Shown here in pieces: positions 50,964 through 62,470 of a stretch of DNA of 64,000 nucleotides; within the stretch, counting starts at the first letter, position 1, and each line of letters starts with the position of its first letter. The DNA comes from Diprion similis (Eukaryota > Arthropoda > Insecta > Hymenoptera > Diprionidae): positions 21,310,501-21,374,500 of the forward strand of contig NC_060114.1 of the NCBI RefSeq assembly GCF_021155765.1, in the 5' to 3' direction. The translations under genes were made by a program, and so were the position numbers. The notes below the pieces were generated by a model. The model was not told the origin of the DNA. It saw nothing but the letters and a program-made list of their open reading frames with translations, and made no database searches.

Positions 50964-53900
50964 CACACTTTCAGAATCTGCCTTTCTCGGGAATATCTTG
51001 TGGTTTTATAATCTTCAATGTATTAACGGAAGTTGGTGTTGATACTTTCAGTACTTACGTTGGTCCAAGACAACAAATTCTCAGGAATGAAACTCTTGGT
51101 TCTTCCATGTGGTCATTTTTCTTACTGTCGGGAAAAAATAAATGTGAAATCAGGTCATCTTTGAATAAGATAAAGATTGAATAAATCCAAAATACAACGA
51201 GCATTAATTTCTAGAATACGCGTGTGTGGATAAACTTTTATTTAGATTGTGAGAACCGTGTGATGCGTCATATCCACAAAACTGCAATCGTAAAGTATGC
51301 TTTGAAACTTTAATTATTCTAAACCGCTGAATATTTTTTGCACAATTCGACAAAGACGTTGTATTTTATATTTACTGTCATCATCGAATTTGACTTCGAC
51401 TGAATTATGCATGTTTTATTTACACGCATCAAGTGGGCGAGAAAATCTTTTTTTTCTATCCGATTCAAAATATTTCTCTGATTCTAGACCTATCGGTGGG
51501 TTCAATGACCTGGTATACTTAGTAATCTTGTATAGATATTTTCGCTCATGTGTTTATAAATTTGGAATCTTGTGTATCGAAAATACATTCGTTGAAAATA
51601 TTCTTCAAAACGCTCCCCGTCCTCATTTCTAAACTATCCACCTGAGGCATGTAATCAATTGTGATACAAACAACACGTGCCTGTATTGTAGAGAATATAT
51701 GTAGAATCTGTAAGAATAGAAAAAATACTGAAATATCTTGATTTTTACTGTCTGAGAAAAAAGCTGACTTTTCAATGTGGTTTGGACAATTGTATGAAAA
51801 AGGTAATGCGCGTGTAAAAATTTGTGAAGAACAGAAATGGCCAAGTAAAGTCAAGGCGACAATTTTCCAATACCTGTAATACGGTTTCGGATATACCATT
51901 AGTTTATGGCTCGTCGAGTCTCGCATCGTCGTCTTCCTTTCTGTTATCGTAGTAATTGTAATGACTACTCATGAAAACAGGTTTCGAAACACCGTTGAGA
52001 CCCGAGCAGGTTTAAGACCCAGGCTCTTCGGGCCGGTTATTCTTCTCGAAACTCGACTGTACCTGTGTGTATTTATGTGATGCAAAACTCGAAATATCGA
52101 GTTAGCTGACAGAAAGCAATGCGATTAAAGTAAAAAAAAGTACCTCGATATACACTCAACAATATGACTGTTCTTCGATTGTTTAACCAACACGAAACCT
52201 CAATCGATTAAGGTTGAGCACCATTGTACTACGTCATTTACAGAGAATTTTGCAAGGCTTGCAAAGAAGTTGAGAGAATTTCCTGGTGCTTGTTGCAAAA
52301 CTAGTCCAACTTTGGGTGACGTATCGTCTTCTCAGTCGACAGACTCAAAAGTCTCCACCCTGTATAGCCGACTACCTGGCTGCAGGCCGACTACCTTACC
52401 TTATTATACCATTCCGCCGTAACCTTCTCGAAATAGGTACTATAGGTATACCTATAGGTATGGAAGTTCGTCTGGAGCTTGTCAGGTGTAGGCACGCTAG
52501 GTCAGGTATACTTTATTTCCTCCGATTAATGCAACTGAAAAAGTTGACAAAAGACGTCGCCTTGGTACTGAAAAACGACTGGAAGTTTGTATTTTTCAAT
52601 TTCATTCTGATTATCAATAAATATTCTTTTTGTATTGAACTATGCATTTTTTTATTCGGCCCCTAAGTTGTTTCATATAACCATGCATTGGTGTATTATT
52701 CATAGTTTTCGCAATACCTTACACCACGTGTTCACTCGTACGACTGATGGCGACTTTCTTCCATGAAATCGACAAAGTGTTAGTCATGGGGTTGGCTGAT
52801 TCGCGTAAAGCGTATTTATACTTTTATACCTACATTATACCAAGTAAGTCGGCTGTAATCGTAAGGTAACCAGTGACAATTGGTGCAGCTTATAAATACG
52901 TTAAGCCATTTAGTCTAATTTGCCTTTCTAATTGCACCCTTTCAACGATAATCGGAAAAACCACTATAATTTATTACCGCAAGTTTAATCCGTGCAGAAC
53001 GTTTCGAGTGCCGCTGCGTTGAGCTGCAGTGTCAAGGTACCGTTTCGTGGCACCGCGCTCCCCGTGATCTCACCGTCCATCCAACTGTCTAAAGGTATCC
53101 CCTAATTATCCATTTATATCAGGTATATTGTGAGCGGCATTATGGTTTGTTAGAAGGTTGGACAGCCTAAGGGCACCAAGCATAGTATTGCTTGAGTCAT
53201 TATTTCACACGTAAAAAGAAACACGCAAGCTGACTCACGTTCGCATGTTTTATTCAAAAATAAAATCAACATTCATATCAAGGAAGACTGAACCTCGATG
53301 AAGCTGATTTAATTCAGAAGATTGAATAGCAATACTAATTTGCCTAAACTTCTGTAAGCATTCGTTGTCTTACAGATCAGGGTTGAAGCAGCGAAGTATC
53401 AAGACCTTCCTGCTTTAGTTTCCTCTTCCTGTTCACGCATATTGATTTTTGATCACCAGATGTGAAAATTTATAATACCATTATGATTTTTTTTCCCATA
53501 TGTAGTGAAACTGCGAGTACCAGCAGTAGTTGCGTAGAAGGAAGCAAAATTGTGGGAGTTAGGTAACTGGGTGGGCAGGTATCAATAGTAAGACGCCATA
53601 CGACTTTTTTCGCAACCTATAGTAGCAGATTTTATTTTTTACCGATGAGCAAAACGATTATCCGATCAAAAACCAGAATCACGTATTGCTTTGCTGGCAT
53701 TAATCTGTGGAAATTCTATTTGCTCGCTTCCTAGTGATATTACGATAAATTTCGTTCGATCGATGTAAAATCTAATTAAAATAAATCTGCCTGAGGCTCC
53801 CTGCCGTCTGCAATGTCATCACAACGTCGCCGTTCTTAGTCGTTACTCTGTGTTCGAAAGCGTTCTGATCTGTAGACGCCCGTTCGCCCACCCATTTACC

Positions 53901-54699
53901 GGTTCATTCTTCCATCTCACGCGTACATAAACGCGTATCTCTGCATTCAAAGTAAAAACTCGGCGACCCACAAGTCTCCGTGGGATTAATGAACTGGTCA
54001 AAGAACCTGCATCAAGTACACCGATTGCATTTCTTCTTCCTTCGTACAGACAATTTTGACGAATTCATATCACGAGATCAAAAAAATATTGGATATGCAT
54101 CTCTTTTCTGACCGCTCAATTTGAAAGGGATAACGTTTACAAAAACATAAACCGATTATGTAACTGAAGTACCGAGAACCTTTGGCTTAATTCTTCTAGA
54201 TTTCTGAATTTTTATTATGTATCGCTGAAATCAAACGGTATTATAGCGTTTTGTGGAATTGTCTGGGTCGACTATCGACGCCATTAAATGGATTCAGGCT
54301 CTGACGCGCGAAAAGGTAGCGACGGCAGTCGCTCACTCACAATCAGCCAGGCAATATTTTTACTTGTTTTTGAAGGAACGTCGATGCAAAGTAGGACGTT
54401 CACGGTACGTATACGAAAGACGTATTCTCCCGCAGGCGGGCAGGCAGGCAGCCGTGCAGCCAATCGGCAGTCTTCATTTTTTTTTCTGTGTCTATGGACT
54501 TGTATGCCGATACATTGACAGATAGAACATCTGCGTGTAGAATCAAAGACTAGCGTCGAAGCTCATTGTCAGGTAAATAAATTTCCTTTCATTCGTTCTT
54601 CCGTGGCACGGCTCGTTAGATTAAAATGAAACCCTGACGGAGACTACCATATTCCAGTATACCAATCTTTGAGCAATTTTTGTCTTTTTCTCCTCTTAT

Positions 54700-55912
54700 C
54701 ACTAGATTAACGCTTTACTCACAACAGCCTCGACGAGGCTCGTATGCGCTGCCAGAAACATGGCGTCGCTCTCCTCGGGCCTGGCGCGTCATCGCCGCAC
54801 GGTTTCCTGGCAAGGCGCGGCGACGCGAAGCGAGACGGCGCTTTCTATACATCGACAAGCACGCACACCACACAGCCTAGGGTTTCCTTGGTCATTCGAA
54901 GAACGAGCTGCGCGCGCATGCTGCTACCGGGTCACGTGACAGTCAAGCGCAGTGGAGCGGACGGCTCGGATTGGTCGAGAGCTCCTTCCCCCACTCGACC
55001 GCAACCCGAACAAAGAGACGAGGCTACTTCCTCGCGACGGCGTCCGCTGTCGTTTAGAAAGTCGTCGGTACTCACAGGGTGCGGTTCGCGAATCCGGAGG
55101 GACATTCCCGTGCCGTGGCGTAAAGATCGTTTATGTGACCGAAGCTGGTTTTATCGTGTGTAGAGTTATAGAAACGAAAGGTGAAGCTAGAGAAGTAGAC
55201 AGAGGGAGATAAGTTTTTATTGTTTTGTTTTCTTTTGTGAAAAGTTTCTTTACACTTCGGACGAATTGCAATTTTGTCGTCTAATTATTTTTGTCGATGG
55301 TCATCGTTGGCCTTTCTCGTTTCGAATAAACTGCAAGATTATTGTGAATCTGACGTCCGTTCCGTACAATTGTAAGAAACAGCGTTACGTATCAAGAAAG
55401 AAGAGGATCGATTCTGAAAGCGAAAATTACCGCCGCCGCTCTACCGCGTCTATCCGCTAGCGACAATCGATCGTACCAAGAGAGAGCTCGTCGCTTGCGC
55501 GTTTCGTCAGGTTATACGCCATCATTGTCGTCGTCGGCAGCCAATCCAAAGCGGTTTACACGAGCCCGCAGTTTTCAATCGCTGATCGCTGCAGCTAGCT
55601 TTGCTTTCCCTCGAGCGTAACCAAGCGTCGGCGGTGTCGTCGCCATTTTGAATCACTATTTGTTTTCAAATCCGTCGTCGTTCCCGGTGCCCGAGGGTCT
55701 GTGTTGTGCGGCAGGAGGAGAAGCGGATCGATCGAAGCTGAAAGCAGCTGCAGGAGGAACCCGCGCAAGTCCCAAAGCTGGATTCCAACACCTCTGCCGT
55801 TAGGCTAAGAACGGTAATAAAGAAAACGTCGTGACGCAGTAAAAGAAGAAGAAGGTGAAAAAGAATATCAGCTCAACACTAAGACCAACGACAGCATTAC
55901 CACGTAGCCAAA
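54700..55912 (+). promoter_or_regulatory. GC-rich probable promoter and 5' UTR of the BTG gene
   Basis: GC and CpG content rise sharply from ~54750. There is a GCCATTTTG (YY1-like) site at 55642-55650 and an A/G-rich leader before the ATG at 55913. The leader lacks an AUG that opens a long frame. ORFs at 54744-55212 have no family similarity and are probably noncoding. The start site is not fixed by a clear core motif. Confidence 0.4.
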
Positions 55913-56374
55913 ATGAGGTTGGAAATCGTGTCCGCGGCGGACTTTCTCGTGCATTTACTAAGGCTGCAAGCCGGCCAGCTGTCCGAGCGGCAGCTGCAAA
56001 TGTTCAAGTCATCGCTCTCCGAGGTACTGCGACGCCGATACAGAGACCACTGGTTTCCGGACCGGCCAAACCGAGGTTCGGGGTACCGATGCCTCCGCAT
56101 AAATGGTAAAATGGATCCGGTGATCGCCCAGGCCGGAGCAAACGTCGGTCTCCTGCCCACCGTTCTCCATAACCTGTTTCCGACGGAGCTGACGATGTGG
56201 ATCGACCCCGCCGAGGTCTCGTACAGGATCGGTGAGAACGGCTCGATCTGTGTTCTGTACGAACGTACGGAGCCGGACCCAGAGGAGTCGCAACAGTTCG
56301 AGAGCTGCAAGGAATCGTTATTCATGGAGCACACGCAATTTAGCGAGCAGATCGCCGCTTTCGTATCAAGTTGA
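55913..56374 (+). CDS. BTG1/2: BTG1/BTG2-class antiproliferative protein
   Basis: One uninterrupted exon encodes 153 residues (human BTG2 has 158). The ATG has a good insect-type context (CCAAAATG). The whole protein is a BTG/Tob domain: box A includes FLVHLLRL and HWFPDRPNRGSGYRC, followed by IRINGKMDP-like RINGKMDPVI. Box B includes PTELTMWIDPAEVSYRIGEN and GSICVLYE. The C-terminus FVSS resembles AVSS of BTG2, and the short tail excludes the long Tob type. Known role: these proteins bind the CAF1/CNOT7 deadenylase of the CCR4-NOT complex and slow proliferation. Vertebrate BTG1/2 genes have an intron inside the domain; none is needed here. A retrocopy is possible but unlikely, since it has a GC-rich promoter region and an intact frame. 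Confidence 0.95.
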   Translation: MRLEIVSAADFLVHLLRLQAGQLSERQLQMFKSSLSEVLRRRYRDHWFPDRPNRGSGYRCLRINGKMDPVIAQAGANVGLLPTVLHNLFPTELTMWIDPAEVSYRIGENGSICVLYERTEPDPEESQQFESCKESLFMEHTQFSEQIAAFVSS

Positions 56375-57544
56375 GCCAATCGCTCGCAGCAACTTGCAAA
56401 CAACAACAACAACAAAAAAAACATCAACAACAACAACACGATCTTCTCAAACTCGCTTAGAAGTTCAGTCGCTCCTCATGCAATCGTCGCTCATTATACG
56501 TACCGAAACTCGCATATATTTCATCTAATATTATTATTATTATTGTATCTGCTGTTGTCGCGGCACGATATTATCAAACAACTCTCTTCCCAACGGCGGT
56601 ATGTCGAGTTGCAGCCGTCTCGCTGACTCTCCATCTGCAGCGCCCTTTCAGAGGGACCAAAAACGAGTTATTACTGTTCACACTCCACCAATGATCTCAA
56701 AGGAAAATAAGAAGAAATAGATGAAGAAAAAGAAGAAGAAGAAGATGAAAAAGAAGCAAAAGAAGAAGAAGGAAGAAAGAAAACACTGGCAAAAGAAAAC
56801 CAAGCCACAGAAAAGTATCCATGCAGCCCTGACTGAGCCGCGATCCCCAGCCCCCTATCTACAATTATAAACCGTATAAGCTTACGAAGCCCCCCCCCCC
56901 CACCCGGTGACGCCAATCGTTCGACTAGCTATGCCGGCCATTACATTTTAACGAGGACGCAGCAGAAAGCAGTGAGAAAGGGAAAATTAAGAGAAAGAAA
57001 AGGAAATTAAAGAAACAAAATTTTATAGAGGGCATCTGGAATTGAGGCTATGCTGTGGTAGCCCCACCCCCACCTCCCACCCCTCTGTGCCCCCCACCCC
57101 CCTGTTTGAGGTCGGCCACAGAGACTGTGCAACGTTAGATCGTTCACTCATCGAATCATTTGAATTGTCATATACACCACGTATCATTACCATTTTCCAC
57201 CAACACGCAAAATTACACATACGCGCACCCATACTAAACATACACTCTCGTATGCACCGGGCAACAATATTTGTCTATCCAATATTATACATGTACGTAC
57301 GTACGTATATTGTTTGTAGGGTGTAAGTGGCAAAATAAGATAAAAATAGAAGAATTAATATCGAACATGATATGGAAAATCAATATCAATGACGTGCGTA
57401 CATGTATCAACGTATGATATATATGTGTCTGGATGTGTTTGTGTGTGTGTGTGTGTGTTAGTGAGCGAGTGTGCGTGTGTGCTCGTCTGCGTGTTGAAAT
57501 ACGCGAACGAATTGTATTTGTATATCATCGAATTGTACATTAAT

Positions 57545-57570
57545 ATATAGAAATATATATATATATCTTA

Positions 57571-57610
<40 letters not shown>

Positions 57611-57625
57611 GTATAATTTTTAAAA
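57545..57625. repeat. TA microsatellite inside a palindrome
   Basis: A long TA tract is bordered by TTAAAAATTATA on the left and TATAATTTTTAA on the right, so the whole ~80 bp can fold on itself. Confidence 0.8.
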
Positions 57626-58092
57626 GTAACTGTGATTCTCTAATCGTGAATGAAAGATTTAATGGATTATAAATAATTATTGGATCGATATATATATATA
57701 TTCATGATATGTATGGGAGACAAAGAGAGAGAGAGTGAGAGAGAGTAAATTTTATTCATTTCTAATGTCTTATAATTCTACATATTATACAACATACCTG
57801 TACTATTATTGATTTGAGGCTGATTGCAATTTGAACGTAACAAATAATTCAATTGTGTCTGTGTGTATACATATATATAAATATATATATGTATATTCTA
57901 TGTAATATATAAATGTATATATATACATACATACTATATTAATAATTTTTAAACGAAGCATGTGATTTTTATTGTACAAAACTGATACAGGAGCAGGATA
58001 TAACATTTGCTGATTTGAATCGAAAAAAAATTTATAAAAGGATGAATATTAAACAATAAAATTAATACTTGAAAAAAAGTATTATAAAGAAG

Positions 58093-58110
58093 AAAAAAAA
58101 AAAAAAAAAA
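58093..58110. repeat. Poly-A run
   Basis: Eighteen consecutive A residues in AT-rich DNA. There is no element directly upstream to suggest a retroposon tail. Confidence 0.85.
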
Positions 58111-58364
58111 TATATCGCATGTTCTGATTGGGTAGCAAATCTAAATCTGTTGTTGAATCTCGGTCTACGTACTAAAACTTACTGCGGTATCAAGCAAATG
58201 TTGAAGTAAAAAAGGAAAGAAAAAACAAAAACAAAAAAATAAATAAATATATATATATATATGATGTCTGTGATTATACAATGAGGATAAAGAGAGAGCG
58301 AAAGACAATATAAGCAATCTCCATACATGTATGTATCGACCTAATATATATAATATAAACAATT

Positions 58365-58370
<6 letters not shown>

Positions 58371-58396
<26 letters not shown>

Positions 58397-58397
58397 C
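58371..58397. repeat. CA dinucleotide microsatellite
   Basis: About 13 CA units. GT and TA tracts of similar size lie at ~57434-57460, ~59173-59196 and ~59561-59580. Confidence 0.85.
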
Positions 58398-59259
58398 TAA
58401 GCGGTCAAGATATACGCATCGCAAGCATGTTGCAGTTCTAATTTTTCGGTGATAAATGCGCGTAGTGATTTTAATGATTTCCAAAAATTTATTGCCAAAA
58501 CTGCAACATACCAGTAATGTGTACATACATGCCTGTATAATTTTTTTACATCACGTTACTCTTTTCTCTGAACAATATTGTCAGCTCATTTTATTTTCCA
58601 GTTAGCATTTTCATCATAATCGCTATTTTACACAACACTGCAGTTTCAATCGTTATGTCTTATACGTAGTTAGTCGTGTGTTCCTTGATGCAATTTTTTT
58701 TTTAGCCCGTAGATGTAGAGAACTGATTGCCAGTTATTCACCAACTAAACAGGAAAAAAAAGAAACAAACAGCTAACAACAGTCAAATATCGCTCAAATT
58801 AAAACACGGGGGTAATGTTTTTTTGTTACTATAATATTTATACAAGCGTAGTTAACGTCGTCATTATGATTTCGTCGGGTATATAAACATACGTATATAT
58901 ACCTACAGTTACACAGAAAAAATTCAACTCTTATTCTCACCGTCAGTAATGATTTCACGAATTGAAACGCTTACACCGACATCGCATGCATGTACAGAAC
59001 ATTTATGCGGTTGTAATTATACCGAACACAGGTTGTTGTCTTGCGTACACCACCACCATCATACACTCATAATAACCCTTGTATATATATATATACATAC
59101 ATAGAATTGTATGCGAACGTAGGGCGTGAGGATTACGAATAAGAATAACTGCATTAGTGTTTACCATAAAATACCTTGTGTATATATATATATATATACA
59201 CACAATAGTTCGGATAGTAGTAATAATAATGATAATAATTGCACCGCTGCTAGGGAATC

Positions 59260-59349
59260 GTCATATACCATGAGAATTCGGCGAAGCGAATCCTTCTAGG
59301 AACTCAGTCTGAAGGGTCTGCTTCGCCGAACCTTGACTGTATAATAGCA
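59260..59349 (+). ncRNA. Candidate pre-miRNA-like hairpin
   Basis: A 20-bp stem joins TTCGGCGAAGCGAATCCTTC (59277-59296) with GAAGGGTCTGCTTCGCCGAA (59311-59330) with about three mismatches, closed by a 14-nt loop. Weaker pairing extends outward between ATATACCATGAGAA and CCTTGACTGTATAAT, giving a stem near 38 bp. The GC-rich hairpin is isolated in strongly AT-rich DNA. Size and shape fit an animal pre-miRNA, but I do not recognise a known family. A short inverted-repeat element is the alternative; the strand is unknown. Confidence 0.35.
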
Positions 59350-62300
59350 AGTAATAAATATGTAGTAACAAAATGTGAAAATACCCCGTGTGAAATTATA
59401 TAGTTATAAGGGCAGAAACACCACGCAAACATATACACATCCACATAGTATACATATATACATATACATACAGAGCTACAAGGAAAAACAAATGAAAAAC
59501 AAAGTTACGTGGTGTGGGAATGCGTGTGTTGTGCGTTGTGCAAATGTGTATTTCGTGTATACGTGTGTGTGTGTGTGTGGTGCGAATTGGGGATATACAT
59601 ATACATACACGGGTTGTAGTTCGTTCGCGGAGCTTGAGCTGGAGGAGGGAGGGGGTGAAAGGAGGTGGGGGGGTAAATGGAAAACACTCGCGCGTGTGTA
59701 TGTATGCATATAATACATATAATCCTGTACTTTGTATTTTATATATACAGAGTGTAGAGCCCTTCAGGAAGAATTTGTACAAAACGGCTGGGATATTCGC
59801 CAGCAAGTCTGTGATTTTAGCTTGGTTATGATTCAGTATTTTTTTAAATAAAAAAATGAAAAAAAAAAACTAAAAAAACTAAAAACAAAAAAACACATAC
59901 ACACAAAACTCGGGAAAAAAAACAACAAAAATAATTGCGAAATGTTAGAAGAAAAAAAACAAACAAACTTACAAACAAAAAAAAATCGAGAAAAACCAAC
60001 GACAACAATCCAAACTTAACACACGAGGTGAAATTAAGAATATAAACACGATATCTTGTGTACACTTTACATTCACATTACGCATCTTTGGCATAAAGCG
60101 AAAATAAAAGGAGGAAAACAATACACGATAACCTGGACGATAACGACGTCAAAATTTTCTGGTGGTATTATCGAGAACGGCTTATAAAATAGTTTGATAC
60201 AGCCGTACGAAAATCATGTATAAAAATTTTCATTTGTGTAAAAAGAATAAGAAGAGAAAAAAAATTGTAAAACTCGTGTACAGAAACTATAACCACGCTA
60301 TTTTAATCGTGTGAAAAATGGAATGTACTATTCTGGTTATTTTGAACAATTTCGATCAAATTGCGAAACACTTGTGTGTATAGAAAAAGAATGTAACAAT
60401 TTGCAACGAGCGAGTTGGATTTTCTCAGATTTTGGATTTATTCGATTTTTTCTGAGTTTCTGCTTCACCGTTTTGGATTGTTCGAAGTTCTTTGCTTTTT
60501 TTTTTTTTTCTTCGGAAACACGTTTTGAGACGATTGAGAGGACATGTGTCGCGGAGTAATTTTGTTCAATATCTAACAATGAACTTTTGGGCGAGTACTT
60601 TCGAGACAGAGTTTCATTTGTTCATACCTATAATTGTCACCCGATTAAAAATGTATTACTCGTAGTAGATAAAACATTTACTTCACTTGTCTCTCTCTCT
60701 CTTTCTTTGGTTAGCTGAGTCAAAGGGTTGAAAATTTTCAAACTTGTTATCCAACTCGTGTCGTAAAAGAAAATGGAAATTAAAATCCAAGCAATGTTTG
60801 CGATTGGGATACTGAAACGTGATTGTAGATTCTACCATCTTACAGACAGTTCTTTTCTCAAGTGGCAAAAAAACAACACAATAACGGTAAAGTCCATCTA
60901 GTCTATGGTTGAGATCGAGCCGCGCTGCAATCTGTAGTTATCATGAATCATGGCAAGTTGAGGAGAGCATGCGTACACCACTGTAGATCCTAATATCAAA
61001 TAAATACAAGCACTAATTTTATGTACGTATAATCAATAACGTGTGTGGTTTGCCAAATGGGTTGAGAACTATAGAAACCAAAATGAAAAGTGGGCATGAC
61101 TGACACCATATAATGTAGACAGTAGGCATTGACTTTATTCACCGCTCGTGCGTTGCCAAATTCAATGACGTAGTGTTGGTCACATCCTTTTTTCTATTTG
61201 GTCTATGATGGATCGTCAATATTGATCGTAACTGTAATATGCAGATAGATTCGTTGAATAATAAGTAAATCAGGCTAGCGTAAACCGGTAAGAATGCATA
61301 ATAAAGAACGGAAGAGAGAGAGAAAGAGAACCGTATAGATGGAAAAGTAGCAAATGGAGAACCATGAAACAGTTTTCATAACGAGCGTAGGATTTGGTCA
61401 GTACGAGAAAAATAACTAGAAACAGCGATTGAGATAGAAGGGAGGAAAAGGGAACGAGAGTTGGATAGCTGGAGATGAGAAAAGAGGGTGCTCGAAGCGA
61501 GGTGCGGGATCCACACCACCGGGCCGAGTGACATGTGATTAAGACTGTACTAAATCATATATTATAGGATAAAAGAAAAGAAAAACAAAACAAAACAAAA
61601 ACACGAAGACTTTATAAGAGCATGTATAAACTTTACTTAAAGTAACATAAAAAATAAGAGTAACAAACAAGGACCAATGGTGAACTCGCCGTCGCGTCGA
61701 GCTCCGCTCCATACGCATATATATATACATACTAGAGTAATAATAATAATATACGTAAATGTATATATTACGATGCACAGTCACTCAATACATAGACGTT
61801 GTGGAAAAATTTTGCAAATTTAAACGACAAACATATATATTATGTACATCATGTGAAATTTGCCAAATGAATTTCTATATACCTGCATGAGAAACACCTA
61901 TACATACATAATACATACCCCGGATCAATCAGTCAACCAACCCAGAACACGAATCCCTAGAATTTTAGAATTATACCTATTATTATAATTACATTATTAT
62001 TATTATTAAGTCTACTATATCAATGTATAATTATATTTAGTTGATAGATTAAAAATTATTATTTCTCGCTTGTATATATATGCCGTGAGATCGGAAAAAT
62101 TTAACTCTTTTAATGAAAGAATGAAATAATAAAAAAATAAAATAAACTAAAATGAAAAAAAAAGAACTATAATTTTTTCGAATCTTTTTGTACAGAGAAA
62201 ATAAAAGTAAGGGCCTCGTGCTTATGAAATTTCATGAATATAAAAATGATGAAAAAATTAACATCGTTGTCTCTTATGATTTAATTCGAAACACCTCCCT

Positions 62301-62470
62301 CAAACGTCTTAGATTTTATGTCAAGTTATTGAATATATTCGATTTTGTAGACAAACAGTATCAAATTTCACCACAATTTTATTCTTTGTTTCAATTCGGA
62401 TTATAAATTTTTTGTCTCAACATTCTATCAATAAAAATATAATTGAAATTCAATTACTCAATAATAACTT

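Larger units (their letters stand above)
46177..54699. other. No recognised gene
   Basis: AT-rich sequence with GC-rich patches at ~46230-46500 and ~50520-50620. ORFs here have no recognisable similarity and most overlap low-complexity DNA. Minor features are the three E-boxes at 49991-50028, a CT microsatellite at ~50637-50663 and a 23-bp tandem duplication at 50918-50963. Confidence 0.4.
56375..62470 (+). other. Probable BTG 3' UTR and downstream AT-rich DNA
   Basis: No coding signal. The sequence after the stop has a CAA-rich tract (~56400-56435), a GAA-rich tract (~56705-56780), C runs (56889-56900 and 57061-57105), then many TA, GT/CA and A microsatellites. AATAAA signals are frequent (near 59354, 59848 and 61005), so the 3' end cannot be fixed. 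A hairpin at 59260-59349 stands out. Confidence 0.35.

Noticed and set aside
54744-55212. Open frames upstream of BTG encoding Arg/Ser-rich peptides
   Set aside because: Two overlapping frames are open in the same GC-rich DNA, the peptides are low in complexity and no splice link exists. Better explained as promoter/5' UTR.
59396-59831. Long frames on both strands at about 59.4-59.8 kb
   Set aside because: They arise from GT/CA and TA microsatellites, giving His/Thr/Tyr/Ile repeats with no protein-like pattern.
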